From Bufo bufo (taxonomy: Eukaryota; Chordata; Amphibia; Anura; Bufonidae): DNA of 64,000 nt. How positions within the stretch are numbered: the first letter of the stretch is position 1; each line of letters starts with the position of its first letter. The translations under genes and the position numbers were made by a program. Below the pieces are notes generated by a model. The model saw only the letters and a program-made list of their open reading frames with translations, did not search any database and had not been told where the DNA came from. Location of the stretch: the NCBI RefSeq assembly GCF_905171765.1, contig NC_053398.1:51892338-51956337 (forward strand), given 5' to 3'. Below, one piece after another: positions 45,301 to 56,230 of this stretch.

Positions 45301-48300
45301 AGCTTCGTATTCATAATTTGTATGGATGATTTCAGGTTTTATCCCCCCCCCCCCCAGTTAAATAGTTTGTAGAATGTATAGAAGACGCCTGTGTAAAGGT
45401 TAATCTAACCATCTGCGGACTTCTGCTGATGCCACTTTCTGTACAATCCAGGTGTCCACACTCTGCTTCGAAAGTTGCAGTTCTTGTTTGAACTTCCAGC
45501 TCGTCTGAAAAAGTGCATCGAGCTTGGTGCTTATGTCCAGGCTGTGTCCTATCATGCTAAAGCGCGCAGTGTACTCCATCAGTACCAGCATATGCCTTCC
45601 TTCCATGGCATCCAGACTGACTGCCAGGCCATCATGGCAGGGTTGGCAGACACCCTGCGCCAGAGATTCAGGTATGTGGTTTTAAGTCTTAGGCTACTTT
45701 CACACTTGCGGCAGAGTGATCCGGCAAGCAGTTCCATCGCCGGAACAAAACGTATGCCAGCTGATGGCATTTGTAAGACGGATCAAGATCCTGATCCGTC
45801 TTACAAATGCATTGAAATGCCGGCTCCGTCTTTCCAGTGTCATCCGGAGAAACGGATCCGGATTTATTTATTTTTTTAACATTTCCGGTATTTTGAATGC
45901 CAGATTCGGCACTAATACATTCCTATGAAAAAAAAAAAATGCTGGATCCGGCATTCAGGCAAGTGTTCAGTTTTTTGGGCCTGAGATAAAACGGTAGCAT
46001 GCTGCGGTATTATCTCCGTCCTGATCAGTCAAAATGACTGAACTGAAGACATCCTGACGCATCCTGAACGGATTACTCTCCATTCAGAATGCATAGGGAT
46101 AAACCTATCAGTTCTTTTCCGGTGAAGAGCCCCTAGGACAGAACTCTATGCCGGAAAAGAAAACCGCTAGTGTGAAAGTACCCTTAGACTTTATATTGTG
46201 TAGTACTGTACAAAGAACGTAGTTTTACCAGTGGGAAAAGAGGTAAAAATAAGATGCAAAACCGCCAATGGTTTATTACTATTAAATAGCGTATGGGCAC
46301 TTTCAGGGAGCCTGAACCTACCCTTCAGACCACTGCAGGTCCAGCGTTACCCTCATGTCTATCCATAACCAGAATATTATCTATGTAGATCTTCACAGGG
46401 CTATACTACATTGATGGAAACAACTTGTTTTTGGAGTTCGGCTTATCATTTTTAGGTTACACAATTTATTTTATATCACTGGCCCCTTTACAATTTTATG
46501 TCTCTTTTTATGAGAAAGGGGCTTTCTTCTTTTTTTTTATAGAATTTGACATTCTTTTTATTGTTAAAAACACTTTTTTTCACTTTTATTATTTTTTTTT
46601 TTTGTCCCACTATGGGACTTCAACATTATAGGGTCTGACCCCTGTTTCAATGCAGCACACTACATCTGTATTGTACTGCATTGACTATTAGTGTATTACA
46701 CAGTTTAATACACTGCTAGTTTACCTGCGTTATCACCGATGCTGGTGGATGCAGCAGGGATCCGGCTGTCAGTAACAGCCGGATACGTGCTGCTGATCGC
46801 GGCACCGCACATTGGGGGGGGGGGGGCAGAACTAGAGTGCTCGTCCTGGGGTGCAAAGTACCGGCCATTTAGGACGAGCATTGTCGTCTTGGGTCCTTAA
46901 GGCGTTAAGTAAAACTTAGCATAGTCATTGATAACTGAAAGGTCTGTGATTGTTTTTTTTAATACCGTGTACATAGAAGGTATAAAAAAAAAAGCAAATC
47001 AGGGTCACTTTAATGTTGGTAATGGCTGACTGGCTAAATTTCTTGGTATATCATCGATCACTAAGCATTCTGGTGTTTCTTTTTAGGGATCCTTCCTCTT
47101 CTCCGCAGAACCTCTCTGAATGTGTGGAGCTCCTCTTAAGCTTAGAAGAACCAGCTCATCTTCTCTGTGATGAATTCCTAGCCCATGGTCGTGGACGGCT
47201 GGCCTCCCACCTCTCCGAGTTAGAAGGGGCCAGTGATATTCTGGAGTTTGTTGACCGGGGCTGTGGTGGATTTATAAGTGACGCCTGTCTCCTGGCAGCA
47301 TCTTACCAGAGCCTTTTCTGCAAGGAGCCAGGAAGCACAGCTCAAATGGCTGAGGAAAAGTTGACTAAGTTCTTGGATGAACTGAGTGAAGGTTACTTTG
47401 AATTAGTGGAGAAACGCCTGCGAGAAGAAAAGAATCCGGGGGACAACTCTCTATTAGTAAGAGCTTTGGATCGATTCCACAGACGACTGCAGGCTCCTTC
47501 TAAGTTGGTACCAGGATGTAGTTTTAATAGAAGGGGCACACTGATTGTAGTGAGGGCAGCACAGGAGCGACTATCTCAATACCTGCAAGCCTTGAAAGAC
47601 TTCTTCCAAGTTTGCATCACTGATGTTCGACAAGCCCTGGCTGCTCCAAGGGTCCCTGGCAAAGAGCCACCAGCTCTTGGTGACTTACTGTCGATGCTTT
47701 CGGGTTCTGTTTTAAATCAAATCAAATCTGTTTTGGCTTCTGTGCATCTCTTCACTGCTAAAGATGTGGCTTTCTCAGACAAGCCATACTTCAAGGTGAG
47801 TGGGAGTTGAAATATATTGGTTGTTATATCCAGTTTCCTAGTTCTTACATTATAATAATAGCAAAGACAGGTGCACTCTGCGGTCTCACTAAACCCTCAA
47901 ACTGATGTTAAAATTGAGAGATTCGCCAACATGTCCTACTGTGGAGGACATGTCTGAGCCCGAGCACCGTGCCAAGGTTCCTCAAGTAGCTCGGGTCCTA
48001 ACACTCAAGCTACTTGAGAAACCTTGGCGTGGTGTGCACCTGTCTTTGCTATTATTATATTGTTATATTGGTTATCACATCCACATAATTGCTATCTTGT
48101 GTAGGATGTCTATTGTGGTACTTGTGGTTCGCTGCGGTCATCCTCCACTGTATGCATTTTTGCTGGGGATCGCCATTAGCAACGGGCCACAAGTGCAGGA
48201 TTTGCCCCCCTGTATATATATATGCACAACTGCATATGGGTTTGAGCACTTCCCGCCATTTTTTCTGTTTGTTTGTATATAGTTCTTACATTACAATGCC

Positions 48301-51300
48301 CTCTTATTCTAATAGACCTTCTACTTATAACTTCCTTTCAGGGTGAGTTCTGCAGTCAGGGTGTCCGTGAAGGATTGATTGTAGCATTCATCAAGTCTGT
48401 GTGCCAGACAGCTCAACAGTTCTGTGATTCCCCAGGAGAGAAAGGAGCCAATACTCCGCCACTGCTGCTGTTGCTCCTGTCTCGCCTCTGCCTGGACTAT
48501 GAGACTTCAACCATTAGCTACATACTAACTCTAACAGATGAACAGTTTCTCGGACAGGTAAAAGCCCATGTGTGTTTATTTTATTTCCATATGCAAAGTT
48601 TATCTTATTTTCAGTAAAGCATATTCGTTCACACAAGCATATTTCTCTTCTATTATAGCTCCATAACAATTCCAGAAGGAGCTCGTAATAATTGAGATAC
48701 TCCCTGTGCTGTAGCTTTATAAATCTGTATTTCGATTTGCATTTCTAAATACACAGCATCCTCTATCGTAGGCTCCTGTTATGTGTGTTCTCCCTAAACA
48801 GGTCAATGTGGCCTGTAAAATACATATAGTCTCTGTTAGCAGGGGTGGACTAAGAATTAAGAGTGACCCTGGAAAAAAGTGACCCCACGTTGTAGGTGGG
48901 CACAGAATGGCAAAAGGTGGGGCCAAGTCAAATCAGGCCAGAAATATCGTAAAGTGGCAATATATTGTGCTATACGTTGGTGTTTGGTTCTGCAGCAAAA
49001 CCAAATACCAAAGTTTAGCACAATATACAGCCCCAGGAAAACCCAATACCACATTGCAGCTCAATATAGTCTTCCAGCAGATCAAGTACCACAGTGCAGC
49101 ACAATATACTCCTCTAGCAGATCCATAGTACCATAGTGCAGTACAAAATACTTCCCCAGCAGAAACAATTACCACAGTACAACACAATATACGGTACTTC
49201 CCCAGCAGATCCAAGTACCACAGTGGAGTGCAAAATACTACCTAGCCCTGTGCCTACTGGGCTCCCCAAAGCCCCCAAATAATATACTGCAGAAAAAATT
49301 GCCTTCAGTAATAATAATAATGCCCCCAGCAATAATAATGCTCCTGTAGTGCTGCTGGTATTAATAATGCCCCCTATAGTGCACCCAGTAATGCTAATGC
49401 CCCCTATAGTGCACCCAGTCACTATAATGCCCCTGAGTCTCCCTATAATGTTCCCATTATACACCATGTTGTGCCCCCAGTAATATTAATGCCCTCTTAG
49501 TGCCCCAGTATTAAAATGCCAGTATTGCGCTGCAGTAATGATAATGCCCGCTATAGTGCGTTCAATAATAATGCCCCATATTGTGCCTCCAGTAATAATG
49601 ATGCCTCACAGTGCCCCCCAGTAATAATTATACTGCCTATAGTGCCAGTCGTAATAATAATGCCCCTACAGTGCCTCCAGTAATGTCCCCCATTGATCAA
49701 GTGGCCGTGGAAAAAGAAAATCGGGATGCAGACATACTGCATCATAGGCTTCAGGTTCTGCCATTCACTTTCGGGGTGATTGGCGGGGCAGGAAACCATG
49801 GACTCCCGTGCCCCGCTGCAGTATTATGGTTAAACAGTTGAATTCAGGGGGGACCTGCGTCCGTCAGCTGTTTGGGAGGTTTGGGCAGCCCACTGAGTAT
49901 CGTTCCACCTGGAATTTCTCCAGTGGGGTCTAAGGCCAGACTGCCCCTGTTTATTAGCCATGTTCTGCATTGGAATCGGGACTTAATATCTAAAGATATT
50001 TAAAACGGGCATGAATTTTATGCTTGTGTGAACGAGCCTCGACTCCTGTTTTCTCACAACTGCTACTCGGTGGTTGTCCTTTATGGCAGACCTCAGCTGT
50101 GTTCCTTTCTCCTATGTTTAGGACCACTCTCCCGTAACCCCCGTCAGCACTCTCTGTTCCTTGGCTCGATCCACAGCCCAGACTCTCCTCAACCAGTATG
50201 TGAAATCCCAGGGGCTAGTCATTTCTCAGATGTTACGCAAAAGTGTTGAAACCAGAGACTGGGTGATGACCATTGAACCCCGAAATGTTCGAGCTGTCAT
50301 GAAGCGAGTAGTTGAAGATATCACTGGTGTAGATGTGCAGGTGAGCTTAGCCTGTAACTCTACAGTGTACTTGCAGAATGTATTATTTGTCCGAATATTT
50401 CTCCTGAATCTCATTTTCTTCTGCCAGATCTTTGCTGCTGTCGAGTTTAATCGTGTAATAGTCCACTTACTTTATAATGACTGTGACTGTGGCTGACTAG
50501 GGAGTGCTATTGGTAAATTCAGTAATAAACGGGGAGGGTGGCTTTGACCTCATTTAAGTGTAGTTACCTCTATAGTAATTAGACAGGAGCATTGCTGTGA
50601 TGGACAGTAGCACTGCTCCTTCTTTCTTACAGATAGATGAGAGTCCAGATGTTGTAAGCTCCACCAAACCTAGGTGGTGGCCTATCCTAGAGAGAGGTTA
50701 TCTTTTACATCATGGTAATACCCCATAAGCTGGGTCTGACCTCTCTATCTGGTTAGGCATGGAAACATGTAGGATTACAGCGCCTATCCCAGTGTCAAAA
50801 AATTAGTGGAAGCAGTTATACCAGTGTTCATTAATGCACAAGCCAGTTAACCATTTATTTTCCCAGGTGGGACTCTTGTATGAGGAAGGAGTCCGGAAAG
50901 CTCACAGCAGTGATTCTAGTAAACGAACCTTCTCTGTATATAGCAGCTCTCGACTGCAGGGGAGATATGCTCAGAGCTACACTCCAAGGTAAGTGGAAGA
51001 CACCTACTACCATACGCTAATTACACTTTCTTTAAAAAGCAGACTATTAATGCTGTTCCCTTCTTGCTACCAGTGCTCCTCTTGATACAAACCTTCTAAG
51101 CAACATCCAGAAGCTGTTCTCTGAGAGAATAGACATCTTCAGCACCGTCCAGTTCAACAAGGTAAAATTATTGATGCCTTCCAGTTCTCATGGGTTTGCA
51201 TTCTTTTGCCTCTGTGGGCACACATTGTGTTATCTGTAGAAGGGTAGATGAACATGTTGTCTTTATGGCAGAGATGTTAAAGGGGTTATCTGGTAATAAA

Positions 51301-53183
51301 TATTGATGTCCTATCCTCAGGACATTTATGAAAACTGGTGGTTTAGACGCCGGTCTTTGTGAGCGCTGCCGCCTCTTCCTAGGCCTTGTGATGGCACCGT
51401 ACATCTGTCGCGTGGCCTAGTTGCAGTTCAGCCACATTGAAGTGAATGGGACTGGGCTGCAATACCAAGCACAGCCACTATACAATGTACGGCACTGTGC
51501 TTGAGAGAGATGTTCGGGGCTAGCTGCGCTCACCAGAGCTCATGTGAATGTGGCAGCTTCCCATAACAGCTGATCGGCGGGGGTGGTCGGACTCTTACCC
51601 CGTCGATCTGATAATGATGACCAATCCTGAGGATAAGTCATTGTTATCCATTCCTGAATAACCCCTTTAAATATGAGTATAGAAAACTACAAACTCCCTT
51701 GATTGTTCTTTTTTCAGATCATTAGCTGAGCTGCATAGGAGTGGAGGTTGTTTGTTCTTGTAAATGGAATGACAGACAGCCTTAAGATTGAAGGTATATT
51801 ACATTGAGTCTTAAGGGGAACCTGTCACATTGAACATGGTGTCTGATCTACCAGCGCCATGTTATAGAACAGAAGGAGCTGAGCAGATTGATATATAGGG
51901 GGTCATTTTACAAACAGGTATATGCCACTTTTTTGGCATATATCTGTTGCAGACTGCGATGCAAAGGTTATTTGCGCCGCAATCTGTGATTAAGTTAAGT
52001 GGAGGCGCCGCAATCTGTGAATTTTTCCCCGCTCACGCCAGGTCTACAAAAGGGGGCAGGAAAAAAGGTGGCCCGGCAAGGCAGTCTCATTTATCGTTTT
52101 CTACTCCTGTTTTAGGCATAGAAAATGGTCTAAATCTACACCAGCAAGAGAGTTGGCGTTGACTTAGACAAGTGTAAAGTCCGCCTAAGTTATGTAGAGG
52201 CCGGTGCCTCTACATAAATTAGGCGGATGAACAGTCAGCGCAAGAGGAGCGAAGACCGGCGTCTAAATTGCCAGTCTTCATAAATGTCCCCCATAGTTTG
52301 TTGGGAAAAGATTCAGCATAACTTGTAATTTATCCATTTCAATTTCTGGGCTTTGAAGTCCAGGAGGCAGTCCTCTCGGTGACTGACAGCCTTCACTCTA
52401 TGACTGTGTATGCAGAGATAGCTGTCAATCACAGATCTTCTGCAGATTGCACTGCATTTTCATGGTGACTGGTTCCCTTAAAACTTTAACAAAGGTAGCA
52501 AGGTAAAGCTTGTATATTAAAGTTTTTTTCCCCCAAGACTTTAATATTGATGGCCCATCCTTATGCTAGGACATTAAGATTTCTTCTGTGGGGGTCCTCC
52601 CCCTGGGATTTCTGTCAATTGATAGGGGCAGTGCCATACCTGGGTATGTGTGGGACATTCCTGAAGTACTAGACATAGCAGCCCCTTTATTCTGCTAATT
52701 AGCGGGATCCAAATATTGATTCATCCAGTATATTATAAGTTACTGATCCATAGATTGTATACCGGTCCTGCTCATACATGATGTACAAGTATGGTGTTAT
52801 ATGTCAAACTATGTCATACCAGATCCATTTTATTTATCTGATTTTGAGTTGCATGTTTTATTACTTTCTTGGATTTCACTTTTTTCTTCCATATACTTAT
52901 AATGAATATCTTTCTTTTTCAGGTCTCTATTCTTACAGGAATTATTAAGATCAGCCTTAAGACTTTCCTTGAATGTGTTCGCCTAAGAACATTTGGTCGC
53001 TTTGGTCTCCAGCAGATACAAGTAGATTGCCATTACCTGCAGCTCTACCTGTGGCGCTTTGTCAGTGATGAGAATTTAGTCCATTGCCTTTTGGATGAGG
53101 TTGTGGGCAGTGCTGCTCACCGATGCTTAGACCCTGCACCCATGGAGCAGAGCGTGATTGAGGTCATCTGTGAGAGGGGCTGA
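42212..53183 (+). CDS. VPS51: VPS51, subunit of GARP and EARP tethering complexes (ten exons)
   Basis: VPS51 joins VPS52 and VPS53 with VPS54 (GARP) or VPS50 (EARP) to tether endosome-derived vesicles at the trans-Golgi network or at recycling endosomes. Ten exons (42212-42379, 44351-44480, 44567-44713, 45452-45671, 47087-47795, 48342-48557, 50122-50340, 50867-50988, 51074-51161, 52923-53183) all have GT/AG borders and sum to 2,280 bp. They encode 759 residues against about 782 in human. The N-terminus has the conserved HGMLKLYYG, followed by coiled-coil-prone segments ([20 protein letters not shown]) and a conserved helical C-terminal half ending VIEVICERG. No break was seen, so the gene looks intact. 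Confidence 0.96.
42380..44350 (+). other. VPS51: VPS51 intron 1 with MITE remnants
   Basis: The intron contains a MITE fragment with GCATGCTGGGAGTTGTAGT (42831-42849), the reverse of the ZNF143-type motif. There is also a foldback near 43190-43410 with GCGGCAGATCGTCATTTC-like arms, and an AT-rich palindromic stretch (43640-44230) built on 'GCGAATATT'. No exon or RNA gene was seen. Confidence 0.6.
44351..44480 (+). CDS. VPS51: VPS51 exon 2
   Basis: The acceptor is TTTACATGCAG before 44351 and the donor is CAG|GTAGGT. The 130-bp exon encodes [20 protein letters not shown] followed by [19 protein letters not shown], a segment very conserved across animals. It ends one base into the next codon. 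Confidence 0.95.
44567..44713 (+). CDS. VPS51: VPS51 exon 3
   Basis: The acceptor is ATTCCTCAG and the donor G|GTGAGT. The 147-bp exon encodes [20 protein letters not shown] and [20 protein letters not shown], a helical, coiled-coil-prone region used for complex assembly. Introns 2 (86 bp) and 3 (738 bp) are short. The frame running past the donor is intronic read-through. Confidence 0.95.
45452..45671 (+). CDS. VPS51: VPS51 exon 4
   Basis: The acceptor is TACAATCCAG before 45452 and the donor AG|GTATGT. The 220-bp exon encodes [20 protein letters not shown], a block with [20 protein letters not shown] and the end [10 protein letters not shown]. The Arg codon is split over the intron. Confidence 0.95.
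45692..46183. mobile_element. TTA-flanked MITE in VPS51 intron 4
   Basis: The ends GGCTACTTTCACACTTGCGG and (reverse complement of right) GGGTACTTTCACACTAGCGG are inverted, flanked by TTA at 45689-45691 and 46184-46186. The left end lies only 20 bp after the exon 4 donor. Palindromic interior with 'ACGGATCAAGATCCTG'. The remaining intron to 47086 is T-rich, with a G run at 46815-46827 and a MITE-like end near 46895-46905. Confidence 0.75.
47087..47795 (+). CDS. VPS51: VPS51 exon 5, largest exon
   Basis: The acceptor is TTTCTTTTTAG before 47087 and the donor AAG|GTGAGT after 47795. The 709-bp exon encodes the middle of the protein, including [20 protein letters not shown], the conserved [19 protein letters not shown] and [20 protein letters not shown], ending in [16 protein letters not shown]. 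It diverges more than the flanking exons around [11 protein letters not shown], which is also variable in other vertebrates. Confidence 0.95.
48342..48557 (+). CDS. VPS51: VPS51 exon 6
   Basis: The acceptor is CTTCCTTTCAG before 48342 and the donor CAG|GTAAAA. The 216-bp exon (phase 0 at both ends) encodes [20 protein letters not shown] and [20 protein letters not shown], ending LTDEQFLGQ. It is one of the most conserved parts of the protein. Confidence 0.96.
48940..49700 (+). repeat. Degenerate tandem array in VPS51 intron 6
   Basis: In the first part (about 48960-49250) a unit containing 'AGTACCACAGTGCAGCACAA' and 'TATACT...CCAGCAGATCCA' recurs about six times at roughly 50-bp spacing. In the second part (about 49300-49700) a shorter unit, near 'CCCAGTAATAATAATGCCCC' plus TATAGTG, recurs about a dozen times. 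Copies differ considerably, so the array is old. Confidence 0.75.
50122..50340 (+). CDS. VPS51: VPS51 exon 7
   Basis: The acceptor is TCCTATGTTTAG before 50122 and the donor CAG|GTGAGC. The 219-bp exon (phase 0) encodes [20 protein letters not shown], the conserved [17 protein letters not shown] and [20 protein letters not shown]. No deletion or stop. Confidence 0.96.
50867..50988 (+). CDS. VPS51: VPS51 exon 8
   Basis: The acceptor is TATTTTCCCAG and the donor AAG|GTAAGT. The 122-bp exon encodes [20 protein letters not shown] followed by [20 protein letters not shown]. The Ser codon is completed by exon 9. It is too short and has no in-frame ATG, so it is easily missed. Confidence 0.95.
51074..51161 (+). 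CDS. VPS51: VPS51 exon 9
   Basis: The acceptor is TTCTTGCTACCAG, 85 bp after exon 8; the donor is AAG|GTAAAA. The 88-bp exon encodes [20 protein letters not shown] plus IFSTVQFNK. The sequence matches animal VPS51 almost residue for residue. Confidence 0.95.
51281..51666. mobile_element. TTAA-flanked MITE in VPS51 intron 9
   Basis: The ends AGGGGTTATCTGGTAATAAA and (reverse complement of right) AGGGGTTATTCAGGAATGGA are inverted, flanked by TTAA at 51277-51280 and 51667-51670. 'TGATGTCCTATCCTCAGGA' in the left part pairs with 'TCCTGAGGATAAGTCATTG' in the right. Confidence 0.75.
51815..52477. mobile_element. Second TTAA-flanked MITE in VPS51 intron 9
   Basis: TTAA at 51811-51814 and 52478-52481 flanks a 663-bp segment that starts GGGGAACCTGTCAC and ends GTGACTGGTTCCC. 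Its middle (about 51900-52300) holds what looks like another palindromic element, with 'GGGGGTCATTTTACAAACAG' on the left and 'TTCATAAATGTCCCCCATAG' on the right. Confidence 0.6.
52923..53183 (+). CDS. VPS51: VPS51 exon 10, C-terminus
   Basis: The acceptor is CTTTCTTTTTCAG before 52923 and the TGA stop is at 53181-53183. The 86 residues include [40 protein letters not shown] and VIEVICERG at the very end, as in other vertebrates. An ATG at 52869 in the same frame is intronic and should not be used. Confidence 0.96.
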   Translation, partial: VSILTGIIKISLKTFLECVRLRTFGRFGLQQIQVDCHYLQLYLWRFVSDENLVHCLLDEVVGSAAHRCLDPAPMEQSVIEVICERG

Positions 53184-53352
53184 CAGAAGGACGTAGTTCT
53201 CTCAGATCTGTATATATAAGAAAGGAATGTGTGGATTGTATATATCTCAAACACACATTTGTGTGGTCTGTATATAAATGGGGAATACGGTGGTGTAATG
53301 AACAGTAGGTGGCAGAATGTTAAATTTAAGATACTGTAATATTTAAAATAAA
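53184..53352 (+). terminator. VPS51: VPS51 3' untranslated region with poly(A) signal
   Basis: A short 3' UTR of about 170 bp follows the stop. AATAAA at 53347-53352 is the first canonical poly(A) signal, and T/G-rich DNA follows it (GTGTATTTTTAAAAGTCTTT), as expected downstream of a cleavage site. Confidence 0.75.
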
Positions 53353-53640
53353 ATATTAATGTGTATTTTTAAAAGTCTTTTTTTAAGCTGCACTCCATAA
53401 ATTCAGTATCCAGAGAAACTTTTTTTTCTACAGGTGAAGCTGCACCTTTCTGGTGGCCACATCTCCAGGGCCACCCATGCTCCTGTCATTACAGGACTTT
53501 ACAAAAAATTAGAAAATAGAATTTAGTCCTAGAGTTGGTATCTGACTCGTGAAGTAGATCAGCATGGGAAGAGTGTGTAGTTGTACAATGTACTGACACA
53601 GTATAATGGAACACTAAGGCACACTTATTTGCTAATGCAA

Positions 53641-53790
53641 TTTCTCGTTCGTATCATTGGGGGACACAGGACCGTGGGTATAGCTGCTGCTGCCACTAGG
53701 AGGCAACACTAGGCTGAAAAGTGATAACTCCTCCCCTGCCGACTATACCCCCTCCAGCCTGTAGAGAGCATATCAGTTTTTAGCTTAGTG
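53641..53790 (+). repeat. Left inverted terminal repeat of the DIRS-type element
   Basis: TTTCTCGTTCGTATCATTGG, GGGACACAGGACCGTGGGTA and GGAGGCAACACTAGGCTGAA occur here and again, inverted, at 63815-63945. The outermost bases also appear inverted in the internal complementary region. Confidence 0.88.
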
Positions 53791-54499
53791 TCGTAGGAGG
53801 CAGACCTCCCTGCTCGCAGGGTAGCTTCCTTTTGTTATTTTTTCTTTTTTGTATTATCTTTTTTCCTTTTTAGGTAAGGGAAACAGAGGCGCCTAGCCCC
53901 TCTGTCTACCCCGGGAGCTAGGCCGGTGTCGGATTCCCTCACCGTTCGACCCCCCAACAAGAAGCAAAGGTGGACAAGGGCAGCCCAGCTCCCCTGCTTC
54001 CCGCCTGCCAAAGGGTCACCTGGATCCGTCGAGACCCCCTTCGCCATACCAGACTCCTGCCACTTCGGGTGCCAGCTGCTAAGGAGGTGACCCTGCTGGT
54101 ACTATGAGGTGGGGTGACGAGAAGAGGATGAAGATGGGGTGAGTAACCGGGATTGGGTAAGTATTATCCTGCACCCTCCACCCTCTGTCACCGCATTAGG
54201 GTAGGTGATTTAGATTCTTTAATTCTTGAGGGTGACAGCGAGGTGCAGGTCTGGAGGGGGGCCCACGCTGTTACAGTTTCCCCTGGTACCTTCCGCTTCA
54301 CTTTAGGCCCACGCTTCATGTCGGGCCTTCCCAGATTTCAGGCTTCGGCCCGCACTGGCTTCTTCCCGGGCTGCAGGGTGGGCTTCCTTGCTCCGCTCCG
54401 GGTCCCTCCATTCTCTGGGCGACTGGAAGTGCCTCACAGTCGGCTGCACGCCGAAAATTTAGACCCTGGCTTCTGTGGAGTGTAGGCCGTAATCGGCGC

Positions 54500-56110
54500 C
54501 TTCCACAGTGACACGAGGGGGCGGGGCTAGGCTTCCCGCCGCGGCTCGGAGAAGTCAGCAGGTCTGCAGCCATCTGCGTGGATCCAGCTTCAGTCGGCAG
54601 CACGATTCTTCAGGGACCACAGGAGCCTGGGTCCCCTGCATACTGGTAAGACGGTTCCTTCCCTCTACAGCTTTGAGAACAGTAGTGGGCAGGCATGTCC
54701 GAACCCACTAGTGTCCCCCCGCATGCTAACAGCCGCCACTTATTACGGTATGCATGTGTGAAATGCAAAATTAAGTTCCCTTGCGGCCAGCCGGACTCTA
54801 TATGCTGTGCGCCCACACAGGTTCTGCCTACATCCCCCCCCCCCCCCAGCCTACGCAGCTGCATGACCGCCCTGACCGTGTGGGACCGGACTGGGCCCGT
54901 GCCTTATCTCGGGCAGTGGAGGACCTCTCTAAAATATCCCAATCCACCCTTTCTCTCTTGGGTCGTTTGGTTGATAAATCCCCACCTGTGAAGTCTGTGC
55001 CCTCCTCAGAAGAGTGCCTTAAAAGGGGCAGACCTTCGCACAAACCGCCGAGAGCAGGACGTCATTCCCCCTCTGACGTCTCAGCATCCCCTCCCCCCAT
55101 GGGCCACTCTCGGAAGCATCCTCCCAGGGGAAGTTCTGTCCCATGGGGAGATGGGTGACTCAGATATGGATCCGGAACAATCTTCCCAAGTTGCTTCCAT
55201 GGTGGACAGCTTAGTTTCTGCTGTCCGTGGCACCTTCCAGGTGCCTGATGACTCTCCCTCCAAGAGTCAGCAGGGAGTGTCTTTTCTCCATTCCAGGCAA
55301 ACTTGTAAAGCCTTCCCCTTGCATGACGACTTTTCGGTTGTCATTGCCAAGGTGTGGGACCATCCAGATCATCGCTTTAGCACGTCCAAGCGGCTTGATC
55401 TGCTTTAGGTCATTTCAAATTTAGACCTCCATTAAACGTTTTTTTAATGCTTTATCCCTTTCCGGCGGATTGGGTGGCTAAATGGTCCTCTCCTCCCAAG
55501 GTGGACCCTCAGGTAGCACGCCTCCCCAAACACACTGCCATTCCGGTTGCCGATGGCTCAGCCCTTCAGGATCCTGTGGATCGCCGTATGGAGTCTTGGG
55601 CGAAGTCCATTTTCGTGGCAAGTGGCTCAGCGCTTTGGCCCATTTTCGCCTCCGCTTGGGTGGCTAAGGCGGTCTCAGAGTGGGCACTCCGGTTAAACCA
55701 AGACTTGGCGGCGGACCTCCTGCTAACTGAGCTCCAGTCCTTGCTCTGCAGATCTCACAGGCGGGGAAGTACCATTGTGAGGCTTCCTTGGACATGGGTG
55801 CACTTGTTGCCCGCTCATCGACTCTCGCGGTAACCTAGAGGCGCGAAGTCTGGCTTAAGGTTTGGGCAGCGGACTCTTCATCAAAGCGTTCCCTTACCAG
55901 CCTTCCTTTTGCCGGCTCCTGATTTTTTTTGGCCCGGCTAGATGAAATTATCTCCGAGGCTACGGGCGGTAAAAGTGCCCACCTCCCACAGGGCAAATCC
56001 AGGCGCACATTTCGCGCTAAGCAGATAAGTGCCTTTGCCCAGTCCTTTCGCCGCTTCTCTGCCGTGCGTTCGGCAGCAGGAGCCCCTCCCTGGTCCTCCA
56101 CTGTCGAATA
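54500..56110 (+). pseudogene. DIRS gag-like region, broken
   Basis: Fragments in different frames lie in order: one with CVKCKIKFPCGQPDSICC (from about 54695; a Cys-rich motif), one with EDLSKISQSTLSLLGRLVDK (54800-55150), one with QVASMVDSLVSAVRGTFQVP (55151-55408), and one ending SFRRFSAVRSAAGAPPW (to about 56095). Position before the RT suggests the Gag-like protein; homology to DIRS Gag is inferred from place and layout. Frameshifts separate the pieces, and the insertion cuts off the end. Confidence 0.6.
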
Positions 56111-56230
56111 TCTTCTATATAAAAAGAATCTTCATATAAAAGACAGGGTCAAAAAAAATAACTACTATAAAATTATATGATCCTTCAGACGGACATAATC
56201 GCCTCTAAGTTCTTTTATCGAGTATCTTAA

